DNA from: Pseudoips prasinana
Lineage: Eukaryota > Arthropoda > Insecta > Lepidoptera > Nolidae
Direction: 5' to 3'
NCBI GenBank assembly: GCA_951640165.1
Contig: OX621254.1
Location: 22,418,001-22,482,000 of the forward strand
DNA length: 64,000 nucleotides
How positions within the stretch are numbered: position 1 is the first letter of the stretch; every line of letters starts with the position of its first letter. The translations under genes and the position numbers were made by a program. The notes under the pieces are model-generated. The model had not been told where the DNA came from and did not search any database. It saw only the letters and a program-made list of their open reading frames with translations. Shown here one piece after another: positions 1 through 10,191 of the stretch.

Positions 1-759
1 CATGGACGGTGAAAGATTTCGTGTAAAAATTTGTGGAATGGGCAGGAGTTTTTAGTCGCATGTTTTCCGATGACCTCAGAGAAAGAGAATGTGTGTCATT
101 TAGGAACTCGAAACGTTCTTTAAGATATGAAGGGGTAGTAGGATTGAATAGTATGTTATATAAAAAAGCCAGAAAGTGAGTATCTCGACGGAGGCGAATA
201 GGCAGCCACTTGAGCTTAGCGCGATATTCTGAAACATGATCATACTTACGTAATCCAAATATGAACCTTATGCAATAATTTTGAAGGCGCTCAAGTTTAT
301 CAAGCTGGGTATTGGAAGAAAGTTACGGATTCTCCGTAACGAACCAGCCGAAGCAAATAATTTCCGGCTGACTTCTTGCATCTGAGGACCCCAGGATAAC
401 GTATTATCTATAAAAATACCTAGGTTTTTGACCTTATCACTGTAAGGTATGACGTTTTGATCAAAATAGACCTTAGGTAGCTGGAGCCAATCTATTTTAG
501 ATAATAATTTAGAGCTGCCTACAACTATGGCCTGTGTCTTTGCCGGGTTGACATTTAATCCATACGACTTGCTCCACTCGCATATATGAGTCATATCCGC
601 ATTAATGATTTCAACGGCGGCAGGCAAATTTTCAAGTGAAGCCTGTGTATATATCTGTAGATCATCAGCATAGAGGTGGTAGGAAGAACGGAGATTGTTT
701 GAGATGGTATTAATAAATATTGCGAAAAGTAGAGGAGATAGCACGCCACCCTGTGGCAC
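1..759 (-). pseudogene. LINE reverse transcriptase fragment (CR1/jockey-like), cut by window edge
   Basis: Read on the minus strand, 268-759 encodes the middle of a non-LTR reverse transcriptase: PQGGVLSPLLFAIFIN (palm, motif B) is followed by the catalytic box YADDLQIY and then a thumb-like stretch. The reading continues in another frame below 268 with residues typical of the LINE ORF2 C-terminus (a KLKWLPIRLRRD block near 180-235), so a frameshift lies near 268. The 5' part of ORF2 (endonuclease, fingers) is absent upstream, where the TTTTATTG array begins, and the 3' end runs off the window start. It is a dead, 5'-truncated copy. The clade is inferred from the style of the C-terminal region and is not certain. 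Confidence 0.8.
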
Positions 760-845
760 ACCAACAGACAGTTGACACCATGAAGAGAGTGTGTCTTCTA
801 TACGGATGCGCTGTTGACGGCCGAACAGGTAATTTCGAAACCAAT

Positions 846-1815
846 CCGTACTTATATTATTATTTTTTGTATTGTATTTTATTTATTGTATTGTATTTTA
901 TTTTTTGTATTGTATTTTATTTATTGTATTGTATTTTATTTTTTGTATTGTATTTTATTTATTGTATTGTATTTTATTTTTTGTATTGTATTGTATTTTT
1001 GGTATTGTATTTTATTTTATGTATTGAATTTTATTTTTTGTATTGTATTTTATTTTTTGTATTGTATTTTATTATTTATATTGTACTGTATTTTTTGTAT
1101 TGTATTTTATTTTAATTATTGTATTGTATTTTATTTTATTTTTTGTATAGTATTTTATTTTACTTTTTGTATTGTATTTTATTTTTTGTATTATTGTATT
1201 TTTTGTATTGTATTTTATTTTATTTATTTTGTACTGTATTTTATTTAACATTTTGTATTGTATTTTATCCTATTTTTTTAATTGTATTTTCTTTTATTTT
1301 TTTAATTGTATTTTATTTTATTTTTTGTATTGTATTTTATTTTATTTTTTGTATTGTATTGTATTTTGTATTTTATTTATTTTGTTCTGTATTTTATTTT
1401 ATTTTTAGTATTGTATTTTTTTTATTTTTTGTATTGTATTTTTTTGTATTGTATTTTATTTATTTTTTATATTGTTTTTTTTTTTTTTTTTTTTGTATTG
1501 TATTTAATTTTTTGTATTGTATTTTATTTTTTATATTGTATTTTATTTTTTGGATATTGTATTTTTTGTATTGTATTTTATTTAATTTTTTGTATTGTAT
1601 TGTAATTTATTTTATTTTTTATATTGTATTGTATATTTTGTATTGTATTTTATTTTTTGTGTTGTATTGTATTTTACTTTTTGTATTGTATTTAATTATA
1701 TTTTTTGTATTGTATTGTATTTTTTGTATTGTATTTTATTTTTATATTGTATTGTATTTTTTTATTTTATTTTTATATCGTATTTTATTTTATTTTTTGT
1801 ATTTTTAATTAATTT
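846..1815. repeat. Degenerate TTTTATT/GTATTG simple-repeat array
   Basis: About 970 bases built almost only from blocks such as TTTTATTTTTTGTATTG with small length changes, plus one pure T run near 1472-1493. It lacks any gene. Long frames across it in three phases translate only to F, Y, I, L, V and C and are artefacts of the repeat. The same sequence resumes after the LINE at 4094. Confidence 0.9.
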
Positions 1816-1976
1816 ATTAATTTATTCTTTCAGACAAATATGTACAATGACAGATATAAGTCCAAAATTTAACTACGAAACTAGGGTTAGTAAGGGTTGT
1901 TAGTAGTACACAGAAATAAATACAAAAAAAGTGTTAGTAATTTGTTAGTAAACAAAACAGATTAACAAAATTATTA

Positions 1977-3425
1977 TTATCTTCTATTTCTGTGCAGGTG
2001 TACACCTGCCCAGTACACGATAAAAGGGCTGTCAATCTTGGACGCTAACGTTCTCAGGACAGCATTGGTGCTACCACGGACCCTACCCATCATCGATGCA
2101 GTTCTTTTCCTTATAATGGAAAAGAAGTCATCAATGGATGCAACCGCAAACATTTCGGAAGCACTGCAGTACCGTGGCTTCCTCAATACTGCCCTCAGAG
2201 CGTCGTTGTACTGAACACGCAGGGCATTGTAAGCCCGCCGCGTAAAGCTGATCCACAGACTGCACGTGTAAAAAGACTGACAGAAGGCTCTGAAAAGTAA
2301 CAGTTTTACATCTGTAGTACAGCGTGCGAATCTGCGGGCCAGCATATTGCAGCGGACTGCCAACGCCCTCCTTTCCCTGTCTATGTCCTCATCGTCGTGC
2401 AGCCGGTCTGTCAGCATGTGACCCAAATATTTTACTTTGGACACCCTAACGAGTGCCGACCCATCGATCTTAATTGGCGGCACGTTAGAGGGAGCCTTGT
2501 TTCCTGCTTTGTATAGCATGATAACACTCTTACTAGTATTATATTTGAGTCCATGCGACAGGGCATAAGCTTCACAAATACCCAGAAGCTTCCTAAGCCT
2601 ACTAACTGATGGACTCAATAAAACCATGTCATCTGCGTAATTAATATTATTAACCATTTTACCATCAATTGAGCAACCCACCTTGGCTCTACTGAGCCCA
2701 CCAATCAGCTGGTTTACAAATAAATTAAACAGACTCGGGGAAGTCAATCCGCCTTGCCTCACACCGCATTTCAAATGATATTCTTGACTATGCGTGTTGA
2801 CCCACTTGACAGCATTCTTTTGATTACTGTACCAGTATCTGAGGAGAGATACCCACTCCCTCGGCACAGTAGTCTCTTCAAGCAGTTTATGCCAAAGAAT
2901 ATCATAAGACACCCGATCGAAGGCCCTTGAGAGATCAAGAAAACACGCATATATAGGTGTTTTCCTGTCGGTATAATACCTAACTGTTTGTTTTAGACAC
3001 ATGACTGCCATTTCCGTTGACAGATTAGGTCTGAAGCCAAACTGCAAGTCATGTATTTGAAAGTGTTCGTTCAACTGCATGTTCACAAGACTGTCAAGAA
3101 CCTTCGCCATGGTTGTTGCCAATGATATCGGCCGGTAATTATGCTTGTCAGATGGATCCCCGGTTTTGTTCTTTATTATAGGAACTACTACAGTTTTCAT
3201 CATATCATCCGGAATAAATGAATGACCTATACACAAATTAAACAATAGACTGAGGACTCTGGGCAGATGTACACCTGCATAGCGTAGATGTTCTATACTT
3301 ATAGAGTCATGACCTGGTGACTTTCCACGCTTCATCTTCGTTGTGACGTTCCTCACGTCTGATGGCATAATTCGACAGTAGGGCTCACCAGGTCTGACAT
3401 CTGGTTTGTTCAAGTTACACGGCAA
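1977..3425 (-). CDS. Reverse transcriptase domain of LINE (ORF2 remnant)
   Basis: This 482-residue open frame holds the reverse transcriptase core: GKSPGHDSISIEHL (finger motif) near residue 35, NYRPISLATTMAKV near 95, the first catalytic aspartate in ACFLDLSRAFDRV near 165, GVRQGGLTSPSLFN near 225, and the catalytic box NYADDMVLL near 270. A 200-residue C-terminal part follows, rich in arginine. It would copy LINE RNA into DNA at the target site. The frame itself is open, but the upstream stop and frameshift mean no full ORF2 protein can be made. The start methionine is only the first one after that stop and is not a natural start. Confidence 0.82.
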   Translation of the reverse strand: MPCNLNKPDVRPGEPYCRIMPSDVRNVTTKMKRGKSPGHDSISIEHLRYAGVHLPRVLSLLFNLCIGHSFIPDDMMKTVVVPIIKNKTGDPSDKHNYRPISLATTMAKVLDSLVNMQLNEHFQIHDLQFGFRPNLSTEMAVMCLKQTVRYYTDRKTPIYACFLDLSRAFDRVSYDILWHKLLEETTVPREWVSLLRYWYSNQKNAVKWVNTHSQEYHLKCGVRQGGLTSPSLFNLFVNQLIGGLSRAKVGCSIDGKMVNNINYADDMVLLSPSVSRLRKLLGICEAYALSHGLKYNTSKSVIMLYKAGNKAPSNVPPIKIDGSALVRVSKVKYLGHMLTDRLHDDEDIDRERRALAVRCNMLARRFARCTTDVKLLLFRAFCQSFYTCSLWISFTRRAYNALRVQYNDALRAVLRKPRYCSASEMFAVASIDDFFSIIRKRTASMMGRVRGSTNAVLRTLASKIDSPFIVYWAGVHLHRNRR

Positions 3426-4085
3426 TGGTTACAAAGTATACAACTCTCTAAAAACATTCGCAATATTTTGATCCCCGACTACACTGTCGACGCTCAAAGG
3501 AACACTCGACTTAGGTTTTAAGTGTCCCGTTTTTTTTCCAAAAGCTACTAAAATCCTTTGCCTTATGTTTTGCGGCTAGTAAATCCATTTTTATTTGCTC
3601 AGTGTTATCCTGGCACCGCTTCAATTTTTTCTTGAACACTTTTCGTGTTTCACACATATCTATATACTGTGGCCCTGCTCGTGGCTTACCCTGCAGAACC
3701 CAGTTACTAAAACTAAGCCGAGCCTTCCTGTGAGCGTCTCCTACGTGCTTGTTCCACCCTACAATATACCTATTTTTAGTTATTTTACTGGCAGTTCGGG
3801 TTTTCGCGGAGGCACTACACAAGATAGACTTAATGTTAGCGTACATCTTATCTATTATATGTCTATGATCGGCATTGTTACATGTATAGTCACAACATTC
3901 CCGCAATTCCACTGGAAAGTCTATACCACGCAGTGATCCGTTGCACTGTTCCGTATATTTACAAATTTGGTCCCTATTTCTTACGCCCCATAATATTTTA
4001 TTTCCAGTATCGCTGTATGAAACAGTTTTATTTGGTAAACTCTTAAGGTTACATATAACTTCTAAGGGATAGTGGTCTCACCATG
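1977..4085 (-). mobile_element. Non-LTR retrotransposon, 5'-truncated
   Basis: From high to low coordinates the minus strand encodes the end of an endonuclease-like region (about 3915-4085, with VRNRDQICKYTEQCNG), a linker (3511-3912), and a complete reverse transcriptase with C-terminal domain (1977-3425). The linker frame breaks at the T8 run at 3530-3537 (A8 in the coding strand), after which the protein resumes in another frame and meets a stop at about 3427-3429. The low-coordinate end carries a TTA-repeat tail near 1970. The element is flanked on both sides by the same TTTTATTG array, so it probably inserted into that array. It resembles L2/CR1-type elements, but the clade is an inference. 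Confidence 0.8.
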
Positions 4086-4093
4086 ACACTTCA

Positions 4094-4488
4094 TACAATA
4101 TCCTGATATTTTCAATTGTATTGTATTTTATTTTTTGTATTGTATTTTATTTTTTATATTGTATTTTATTTTATTTTATTTTTTGTATTGTATTTTTTGT
4201 ATTGTAATTTATTTTATTTTTTATATTGTATTTTATTTTTTATATTGTGTTGTATTTTTTGTATTGTATTTTATTTTGTATCGTATTTTATTTATTTTTT
4301 ATATTGTATTTTATTTTTGGGTAAGTATTTTATTTTTTATTTTGTATTGTATTTTATTTTTGTATTGTATTTTATTTTATTTTTTGTATTAAATTAAATT
4401 TAATTTTTTGTATTTTATTTTATTTTTATATTGTATTTTATTTTATGTATCGTATTTTATTTTTTGTAATGTATTTGATTTTTGTGCA
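4094..4488. repeat. TTTTATTG simple-repeat array, second block
   Basis: Same composition as 846-1815, continuing beyond the LINE insertion and ending where the RTE-type 3' fragment begins. No gene is present. Confidence 0.85.
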
Positions 4489-4975
4489 CGATGGAGTGTT
4501 AGTGCCAACTTTAATGTATGGAAGTGAAAGTTGAGTATGGCAGAAAAAGAATGAAAGTAAAATAAATGCAGTGGAAATGAGAGCTCTGAGAAATATGTAT
4601 GGAGTGACTTTGAGAGACCGAATTCGAAATACTGACGCAAGAGAGCGTTGTGGTGTGAAAGAGGATGAAATCACAAATATTGAAAATGTAATGCTGAGGT
4701 GGTTTGGCCATTTCGAAAGGATGAATGAAAGAAGATTGACCAAAGAAGTACACCTGGCCTGTGTGAATGGAACAACCGGAAGGGGAAGACCTTGTCGGAC
4801 ATTCTCTGACCAAATCAGAGACGTTCTCAAGAAAGGGCAGGTCAGAAGTACCCTAAACCGGCGAGCATGTATGAAGAATATAATGTCAGTAAATGAGGCA
4901 AAAGACGTGTGCAAAGATCGTGACAAATGGAAATCCGTGGTCTCTGCCTACCCCTCTGGGAAACAGGCGTGAGTC
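4489..4975 (+). pseudogene. 3' end of an RTE-type LINE ORF
   Basis: The plus strand reads as the C-terminal tail of an RTE-clade LINE polyprotein: PTLMYGSES, then RALRNMYGVTLRDRIRN, LRWFGHFERM, GRGRPCRTF and a final WKSVVSAYPSGKQA followed by a stop at 4970-4972. One in-frame stop is present near 4535. The same LRDRIRN, WxGH and GRP landmarks occur in the RTE copy at 55785-58967, but the sequences differ, so this is a different subfamily. The 5' part (endonuclease and reverse transcriptase) is missing. The simple-repeat block that begins directly after the stop lies where an RTE 3' tail would be. Confidence 0.75.
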
Positions 4976-5760
4976 TATGTATGTATTTAATTTTATTTTT
5001 GTATTGTATATTTTTTTGTAATGTATTTAATTTTATTTTTTATATTGTATTTGATTTTATTTTGAGTATTGTATTTTATTTTTGTATTGTATTTTTTTTT
5101 GTATTGTTTTCTATTTTTTTGTATTGTATTTTATTATTGTATTGTATTTTAATCTTGTATTGTATTTTATTTTATTATATTTTTGTATTGTATTCAATTT
5201 ATTTTTTACATAGTTTGTTTTTATTTTTGGTATTGTTTTTTATTCTTGTGTTGTTTTTTTTTTTTTTGTATCGTATTTTTTGTATTGCATTTTATTTTAT
5301 TTTTGTTATGTATTTAATTTTGTTTAGTATTGTATATTATTTTTGTATTGTATTTTATATTTTTTATATTGTATTTTACTTATGGAATTGTATTTTATTC
5401 ATCATATAGAATTTTATTTTATATTTTAACTGTATTTTATTATGTGTACTGTATTTACTTGTTCTTTTTTATAATTTGTATTGTATTTTATTTTATGTTT
5501 GCATTGTATTTTTTGTAATGTATTGTAATTTATTTTAAGTATTGTATTTAATTTTGTTATAATATTGCATTTTATTTGTATTTCTTTTTATTTTATTTTT
5601 TGTATTGTATTGTATTCTTTGTATTGTATTGTATTTTATATTTTGTATTGTATTTTATTCTTTCTGCTGTATTATTTTTTATTATTTGTATTGTATTTTT
5701 ATATATTGTATTTGATTCTATTTTTCGTATTTGATTTTATTTTTCGTCTTTTTTATACAA
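4976..5760. repeat. TTTTATTG simple-repeat array, third block
   Basis: Starts right after the stop codon of the RTE fragment with TATGTATGTATTTAATTT and grades into TTTTATTTTTGTATTG units. It is more diverged than the first block. The position suggests it began as an expanded LINE 3' tail. No gene. Confidence 0.8.
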
Positions 5761-6189
5761 CATGTAACGTAATTAACGCACACCCTCAAACACCCCGATT
5801 AGAATATTATGTTATAATCATAATACATACACTGATTTTTTTGTTTAACATGTATATGCATTGTTATTTACTAAATTAGTTATACCAATTCTGGGCGAAC
5901 TTTTTGGTCATACTACTAAGCACGCAACGCACACAGCCGCGCCGCTCGACTCGACACAAGACACTTGCATTTCCGTCACACTTTTCAGGCTTTGGACTTT
6001 CGACTCTGAATTATTTTGTTTATTGAATATGATACCATGCCATTCGGTAATGAACTGCTGAAAATAAGAGGCGATACGACAAAATTATTCAGAGACGGCG
6101 TGTTTAAAAGATTGAATCAAAATATTTACAGTAATTTAACAAAATCAAATAACTTACATACTGGTTGCCTAAATACTCATACGACGTTG

Positions 6190-6700
6190 TCTTTTTAACA
6201 CACTTTCAAAATGTCCACCACCTTGTTCAATACATTTTAATGCCCGTTTTCTTAATTGATGTTTTAATTTAGAAAGCACTTCAGTGTCATTTCTCACCAT
6301 GTCAAAAGCGTTCACTATCCTAATTTATAGGTCCTCGGCACTTGGTGTATCATTAAAATAAACTAACAACTTAATTCGTCCCCACAAAAAAAAAGTTAAG
6401 CGGCGTCAAATCAGTTGATCTGGGGGGCCACTGGACAGGGCCACCGCGACCGATACAGCGCTCTCCAAACTCTTCATCAAGCCGCATCTGCCGAACACTT
6501 CCAGTGAAATGGGCAGGGGCACCATCATGTTGGTAGAATACCTCTTGTAAATTTTCCATGTCGCTGAGTAGCAGCAAGCATTGTCCTGCGGGCCACTCTT
6601 GTACCATACCTTTGGTTAAATGTTCTGCAAGCTAGATCCACATTATCACCACACATTGCCAAAGTCCTCACCATTTCGGTGTACTGAACATTAGTGGCTC
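6190..6700 (-). pseudogene. Decayed Tc1/mariner-superfamily transposase (DDE_3 type)
   Basis: The minus strand reads, with frame changes, as parts of a DDE transposase. 6371-6607 contains FYQHDGAPAHFTGSVRQ and QWPPRSTDLTPLNFFFVG, matching the second and third catalytic aspartate regions of this family. 6190-6300 reads as the C-terminus (LSKLKHQLRKRALKCIEQGG), and 6610-6700 reads as part of the N-terminal region joined directly to the catalytic part, so the middle is deleted. An NFFF sequence replaces the usual DFFLWG, so the last catalytic residue is lost. No terminal inverted repeats were found. It is a dead copy. Confidence 0.75.
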
Positions 6701-7084
6701 TCTCGCTCTATCCTGGGCTTTTAGTTTGCAGGAGAAAGGGAACGAAAGTAAGTAGGTGGTTTATTGGTGTCCTTTGTCCAGTTCTTGTTAATGTGTGCGT
6801 GCGGCTAAGTTTCCAATGCATTTGTAAAGACCTTAACGTTCTTGGAATAAAGTTCATTTTTCTTTATTTTGTACTGAATGATGGAATTTGTATGAATAAA
6901 ACTGCGATTTGAAGTCTTACTACTTTGACTTACGGTCCATTTCAATTTGTTTTGACTGTACAGGGTTAATATGAAAATCATTTCCGTAGTATTAATTATT
7001 TTTGAGAAAAAACTTACCTATATTAAAAATGATATAAATCGATTCAGTAATCGATTCTGAACAAACTATTTTCAGGGTGTGTGT

Positions 7085-7790
7085 TAATTAAGTTACATGT
7101 TGTATATTGTATTTTATTTTATTTTTCGTATTTTATTTGATATATTGTATATATTTTATTTGATATATTGATATATTGTATTTTATTTTATTATTTATTG
7201 TATTTTTTTTATTTTTTATATTGTATTTGATTTTATTATTAGAATTGTAATTTTTACTACAATATTATATTTTATTTATGAAATTGTATTTTATTAATTA
7301 TATAGTATTTTTTTATATTTCAAACTGTATTTTATTTTTTGTACTGTATATATTTATCTTATTTTTTGTAATGCATTTTATTTTATATTTTGTATTGTAT
7401 TGTAATCTTTGTATTGTATTTTATTTTATTTTTGGTATTGATTTTTTGTATTTTATTATGGTATTGTATTGTATTTTAATTTTTGTATTGTTTTTTATTT
7501 TATTTTGTGTATTGTATTTTATTCTTCCTACTGTATTATTTTTTATTATTGAAATTGAAATTATTTGTATTGTATTTTATTATATGTTAGCATTGTATTT
7601 TTTGTAATGTATTATATTTAATTTTATTATAATAGTTATTGTATTTCATTTTATTGTTTGTATTGTATTTTATTTTTTATTTTGTATTGTATTTTTGTAA
7701 TGTATTTAATTTATTTGAAAGTGTATTTTTTTATATTGTATTGTATTTTATTATTTGTACTGTATTTTATTTTTTTAATGTGTGTATGAT
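7085..7790. repeat. TTTTATTG simple-repeat array, fourth block
   Basis: Diverged TTTTATT/GTATTG units with interruptions, as in the blocks further left. No gene. Confidence 0.75.
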
Positions 7791-8094
7791 GGGTTAGGTG
7801 TTCGATGATGTAGACCCTGCTCTCATTGCAAGATAGATCTAAGTCGGTAGTCGTTAGCCCCGCCTTACGCGAGCCGCTCCCAACAACTAACTACGCGTGT
7901 CTCGGCGAGCCAGTCACACTACGATATGCCGTGGGAGCGGTAGTTGCGCGCTGGAGGTATCGCCTCTACGATTGCAATAAACTGAACCTACACGTTCAAC
8001 ATGAACCAAGTCGCGGTCGTCAACAGTGTAATTCTACTTTAAAGCAATCACTTTAAATAAATGTACTGTGCTATCGTCTCGCGTTTCCGGTACG

Positions 8095-9300
8095 CCAGTA
8101 ATTTCTTTTATATGTCCTGTTTTTTGGACATGATCAATAATGAAGTGTGGTCACCTAAATAATATGGGAAAAATTACAATTGAATATCTTTAAAACCAGA
8201 CAACGAATATACAATATTAGTTGGTGGATATGTAGTAAAATATTTAACTAACAGTTGAACTAATTAATAGTTTTTGTGATACAACAAAACTGAATGTATT
8301 ACCATTTTTAACTTTCTTATAACACGTGGACGGAGTGAGCACTCACAAACATTTATTATGTAAAGACCTGCCATGTTAGTGGTTTCATTTGTGTTTTACG
8401 AAGTCCTTTATTGATTTTACTTAACTATACACATATATAGCAGTTTATATCTTGAGTTTCTATATCAGAAATCGGGTTTTCTAAAGTGTGCGGATTGAGT
8501 GCACATATGAATTTTTTTGTAAAACCTTAAATACGATTATCACTTGATCCACAAATTAAAATGGTTAAGTTAGCATAGGTCTTACTGAAGACTTATTATT
8601 ATGTTAAATTAATATATTCACTGATTTTTTTGGTAGTTTGTGAGCACTGAGTGAGCGCACGTTAAATAATGTAATCATTTGTTTTCTCTTTTTACAAATG
8701 CGGAGATTACTTTTACAATTGTTTTTGAACTTTAACTAACTTAATAACATTTTTAATTTTGTTTTCAGAAGGGTGCTCGCTCAATTCACACATACATTTA
8801 TGTTAGTACTATAAATTACGACGAAATTGATAAAAGAGGATTGTTTCATTATTTATAAGCATGTTTACAATCATTAATTAATCAAGTAATAGTATTTTGT
8901 AATGTTTGTGTTGTGAGAGGGAAGAGCTGGCTAACACTTTGTTTACTTTTGGTGAAAACCAAAATCAAAAACTTTGAGGATAATCGCCGCCCGGAACTAG
9001 ATGCTCCTTGTGCTATCACTTACAATTACGGCAATGGTGTGCTCACTGCTGACAATATGTAGTAAAAATATAGCTAAAACTATACATTTTGATAATTTTA
9101 TGTAATGTCTTGACAATAACTTGATACGAGCTAGCTAAATATCATTACTATTATAAAATAAAATTTATAAATGTTTTCATACAATCAATACAATGTGTAC
9201 CTTAATATCTATGATACAAACATGTTCTGACTATTTACAAGCGCTTTTTTAAAGTATAAGTGAATAAAAATCTTTTTTTATTTTATTTTATTTACTTGCC
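8095..9300. other. AT-rich stretch without recognisable gene
   Basis: No convincing exon or transposase remnant was seen on either strand. A GTGAGCACT/GAGTGCACA-like motif recurs at about 8330, 8487, 8641 and 8770, at roughly 154, 154 and 130 base steps, which hints at a very old tandem repeat. Confidence 0.5.
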
Positions 9301-9466
9301 CGCACTGTGCGCGGACTTTTACCAATAAGATCGGTTACGTTAACCACACACGAGCACGCCAACGTCAGCTAGAACGGAGTTGAAGAGGTCGCCGTGGCCG
9401 AAATCGGTTGAGGAGATTATACTAGATTATACTTATACTAATTCTACGTACCTTGTGATTTGTATT

Positions 9467-9705
9467 AACATCATCAGGCTGATATCGTCCACCGCTGGAC
9501 ATAGGTTTTCGTAAGGTTTCTATAACGTTAATACGGCATACCCCTCCAGAGTTCGCCGTAGTCGCCGCGCTTGGTAGATATGCGAGTTGGCAACCACAGT
9601 AAGGTGGTAACTATAGTACATAGTTGGTGCTGATGCCCGACTACCTGGTCAATCCCTTAGTCACCATTTACGACACCCACGGGATGGGGTGGCCCGGTTT
9701 ATTTA
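9467..9705 (-). repeat. Dispersed repeat (LINE 3'-end/SINE-like), family also at 28505-28760
   Basis: Contains CATCATCAGGCTGATATCG at one end, GTCCACCGCTGGACA, and TTTACGACACCCACGGGATG near the other. The same modules in the same order occur at 28505-28760, and the second half recurs at 24735-24855. The CATCATCAG...GTCCACTGCTGGAC end is the reverse complement of the RTE 3' end seen at 58915-58967, so the family probably borrowed an RTE tail. Confidence 0.6.
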
Positions 9706-9756
9706 ATTAGCTAATTTAGGTAAACTATTGATGTCATTGATATCTATACATAAAAT

Positions 9757-10067
9757 AAAATCGTAGGAAAGTCAAAACTGTACATTGAATATTTTTTTAA
9801 AAGGCTACTTGGGGCGTATCAGCGATACAATCGATATCGAAGCAAAAAAAATATAGTTTTTAGAATTTTTGTCTGTTTATCTGTTTGTCTGTATGTATGT
9901 CCGGACTAAACTCAAAAATTACTGCATGGATTTACTTCAAATTTTGCATGAATTACTAAGAGGTCGGGTCAACATATAGGCTACATATTATCACGCTATC
10001 ACCTACGGGGGAGGAGCTGTGATAATTTATAAAATTTAACGCGAGTAAAACCGCGGGGCACAGGTAG
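9757..10067. mobile_element. Helitron-like non-autonomous element
   Basis: About 310 bases that match 26420-26705 almost base for base over most of their length, including GTAGGAAAGTCAAAACTGTA at the start. Both end in a hairpin-prone ACGCGGGTAAAACCGCGGGGCA followed by a CTAG-like terminus and T. The last bases here read GGTAG, so the terminus has mutated. The 3' hairpin and terminus are Helitron features; the 5' end is approximate. Confidence 0.55.
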
Positions 10068-10191
10068 TTTATTTATATATTAATCCCCTCATCCGATTAA
10101 TGATTTCCTTTGTCCTCCAAATGTCTTTTTTCGTTTTAATACAAAAATACATTTAAATGTTAAAGACACAACAAGTAAGGTGGTAAATGTA

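Noticed and set aside
846..1903. Several long open frames rich in F, Y, I, L and C that look like membrane proteins
   Set aside because: They exist in all three phases of a TTTTATTG repeat and have no other composition; the same applies at 4116-4397, 4927-5879 and 7278-7607.
7791..8090. Possible solo LTR or small protein gene (76 codons at 7826-8056)
   Set aside because: The sequence is GC-richer than its surroundings and has an AATAAA-like end, but no paired LTR, target duplication or recognisable protein was found.
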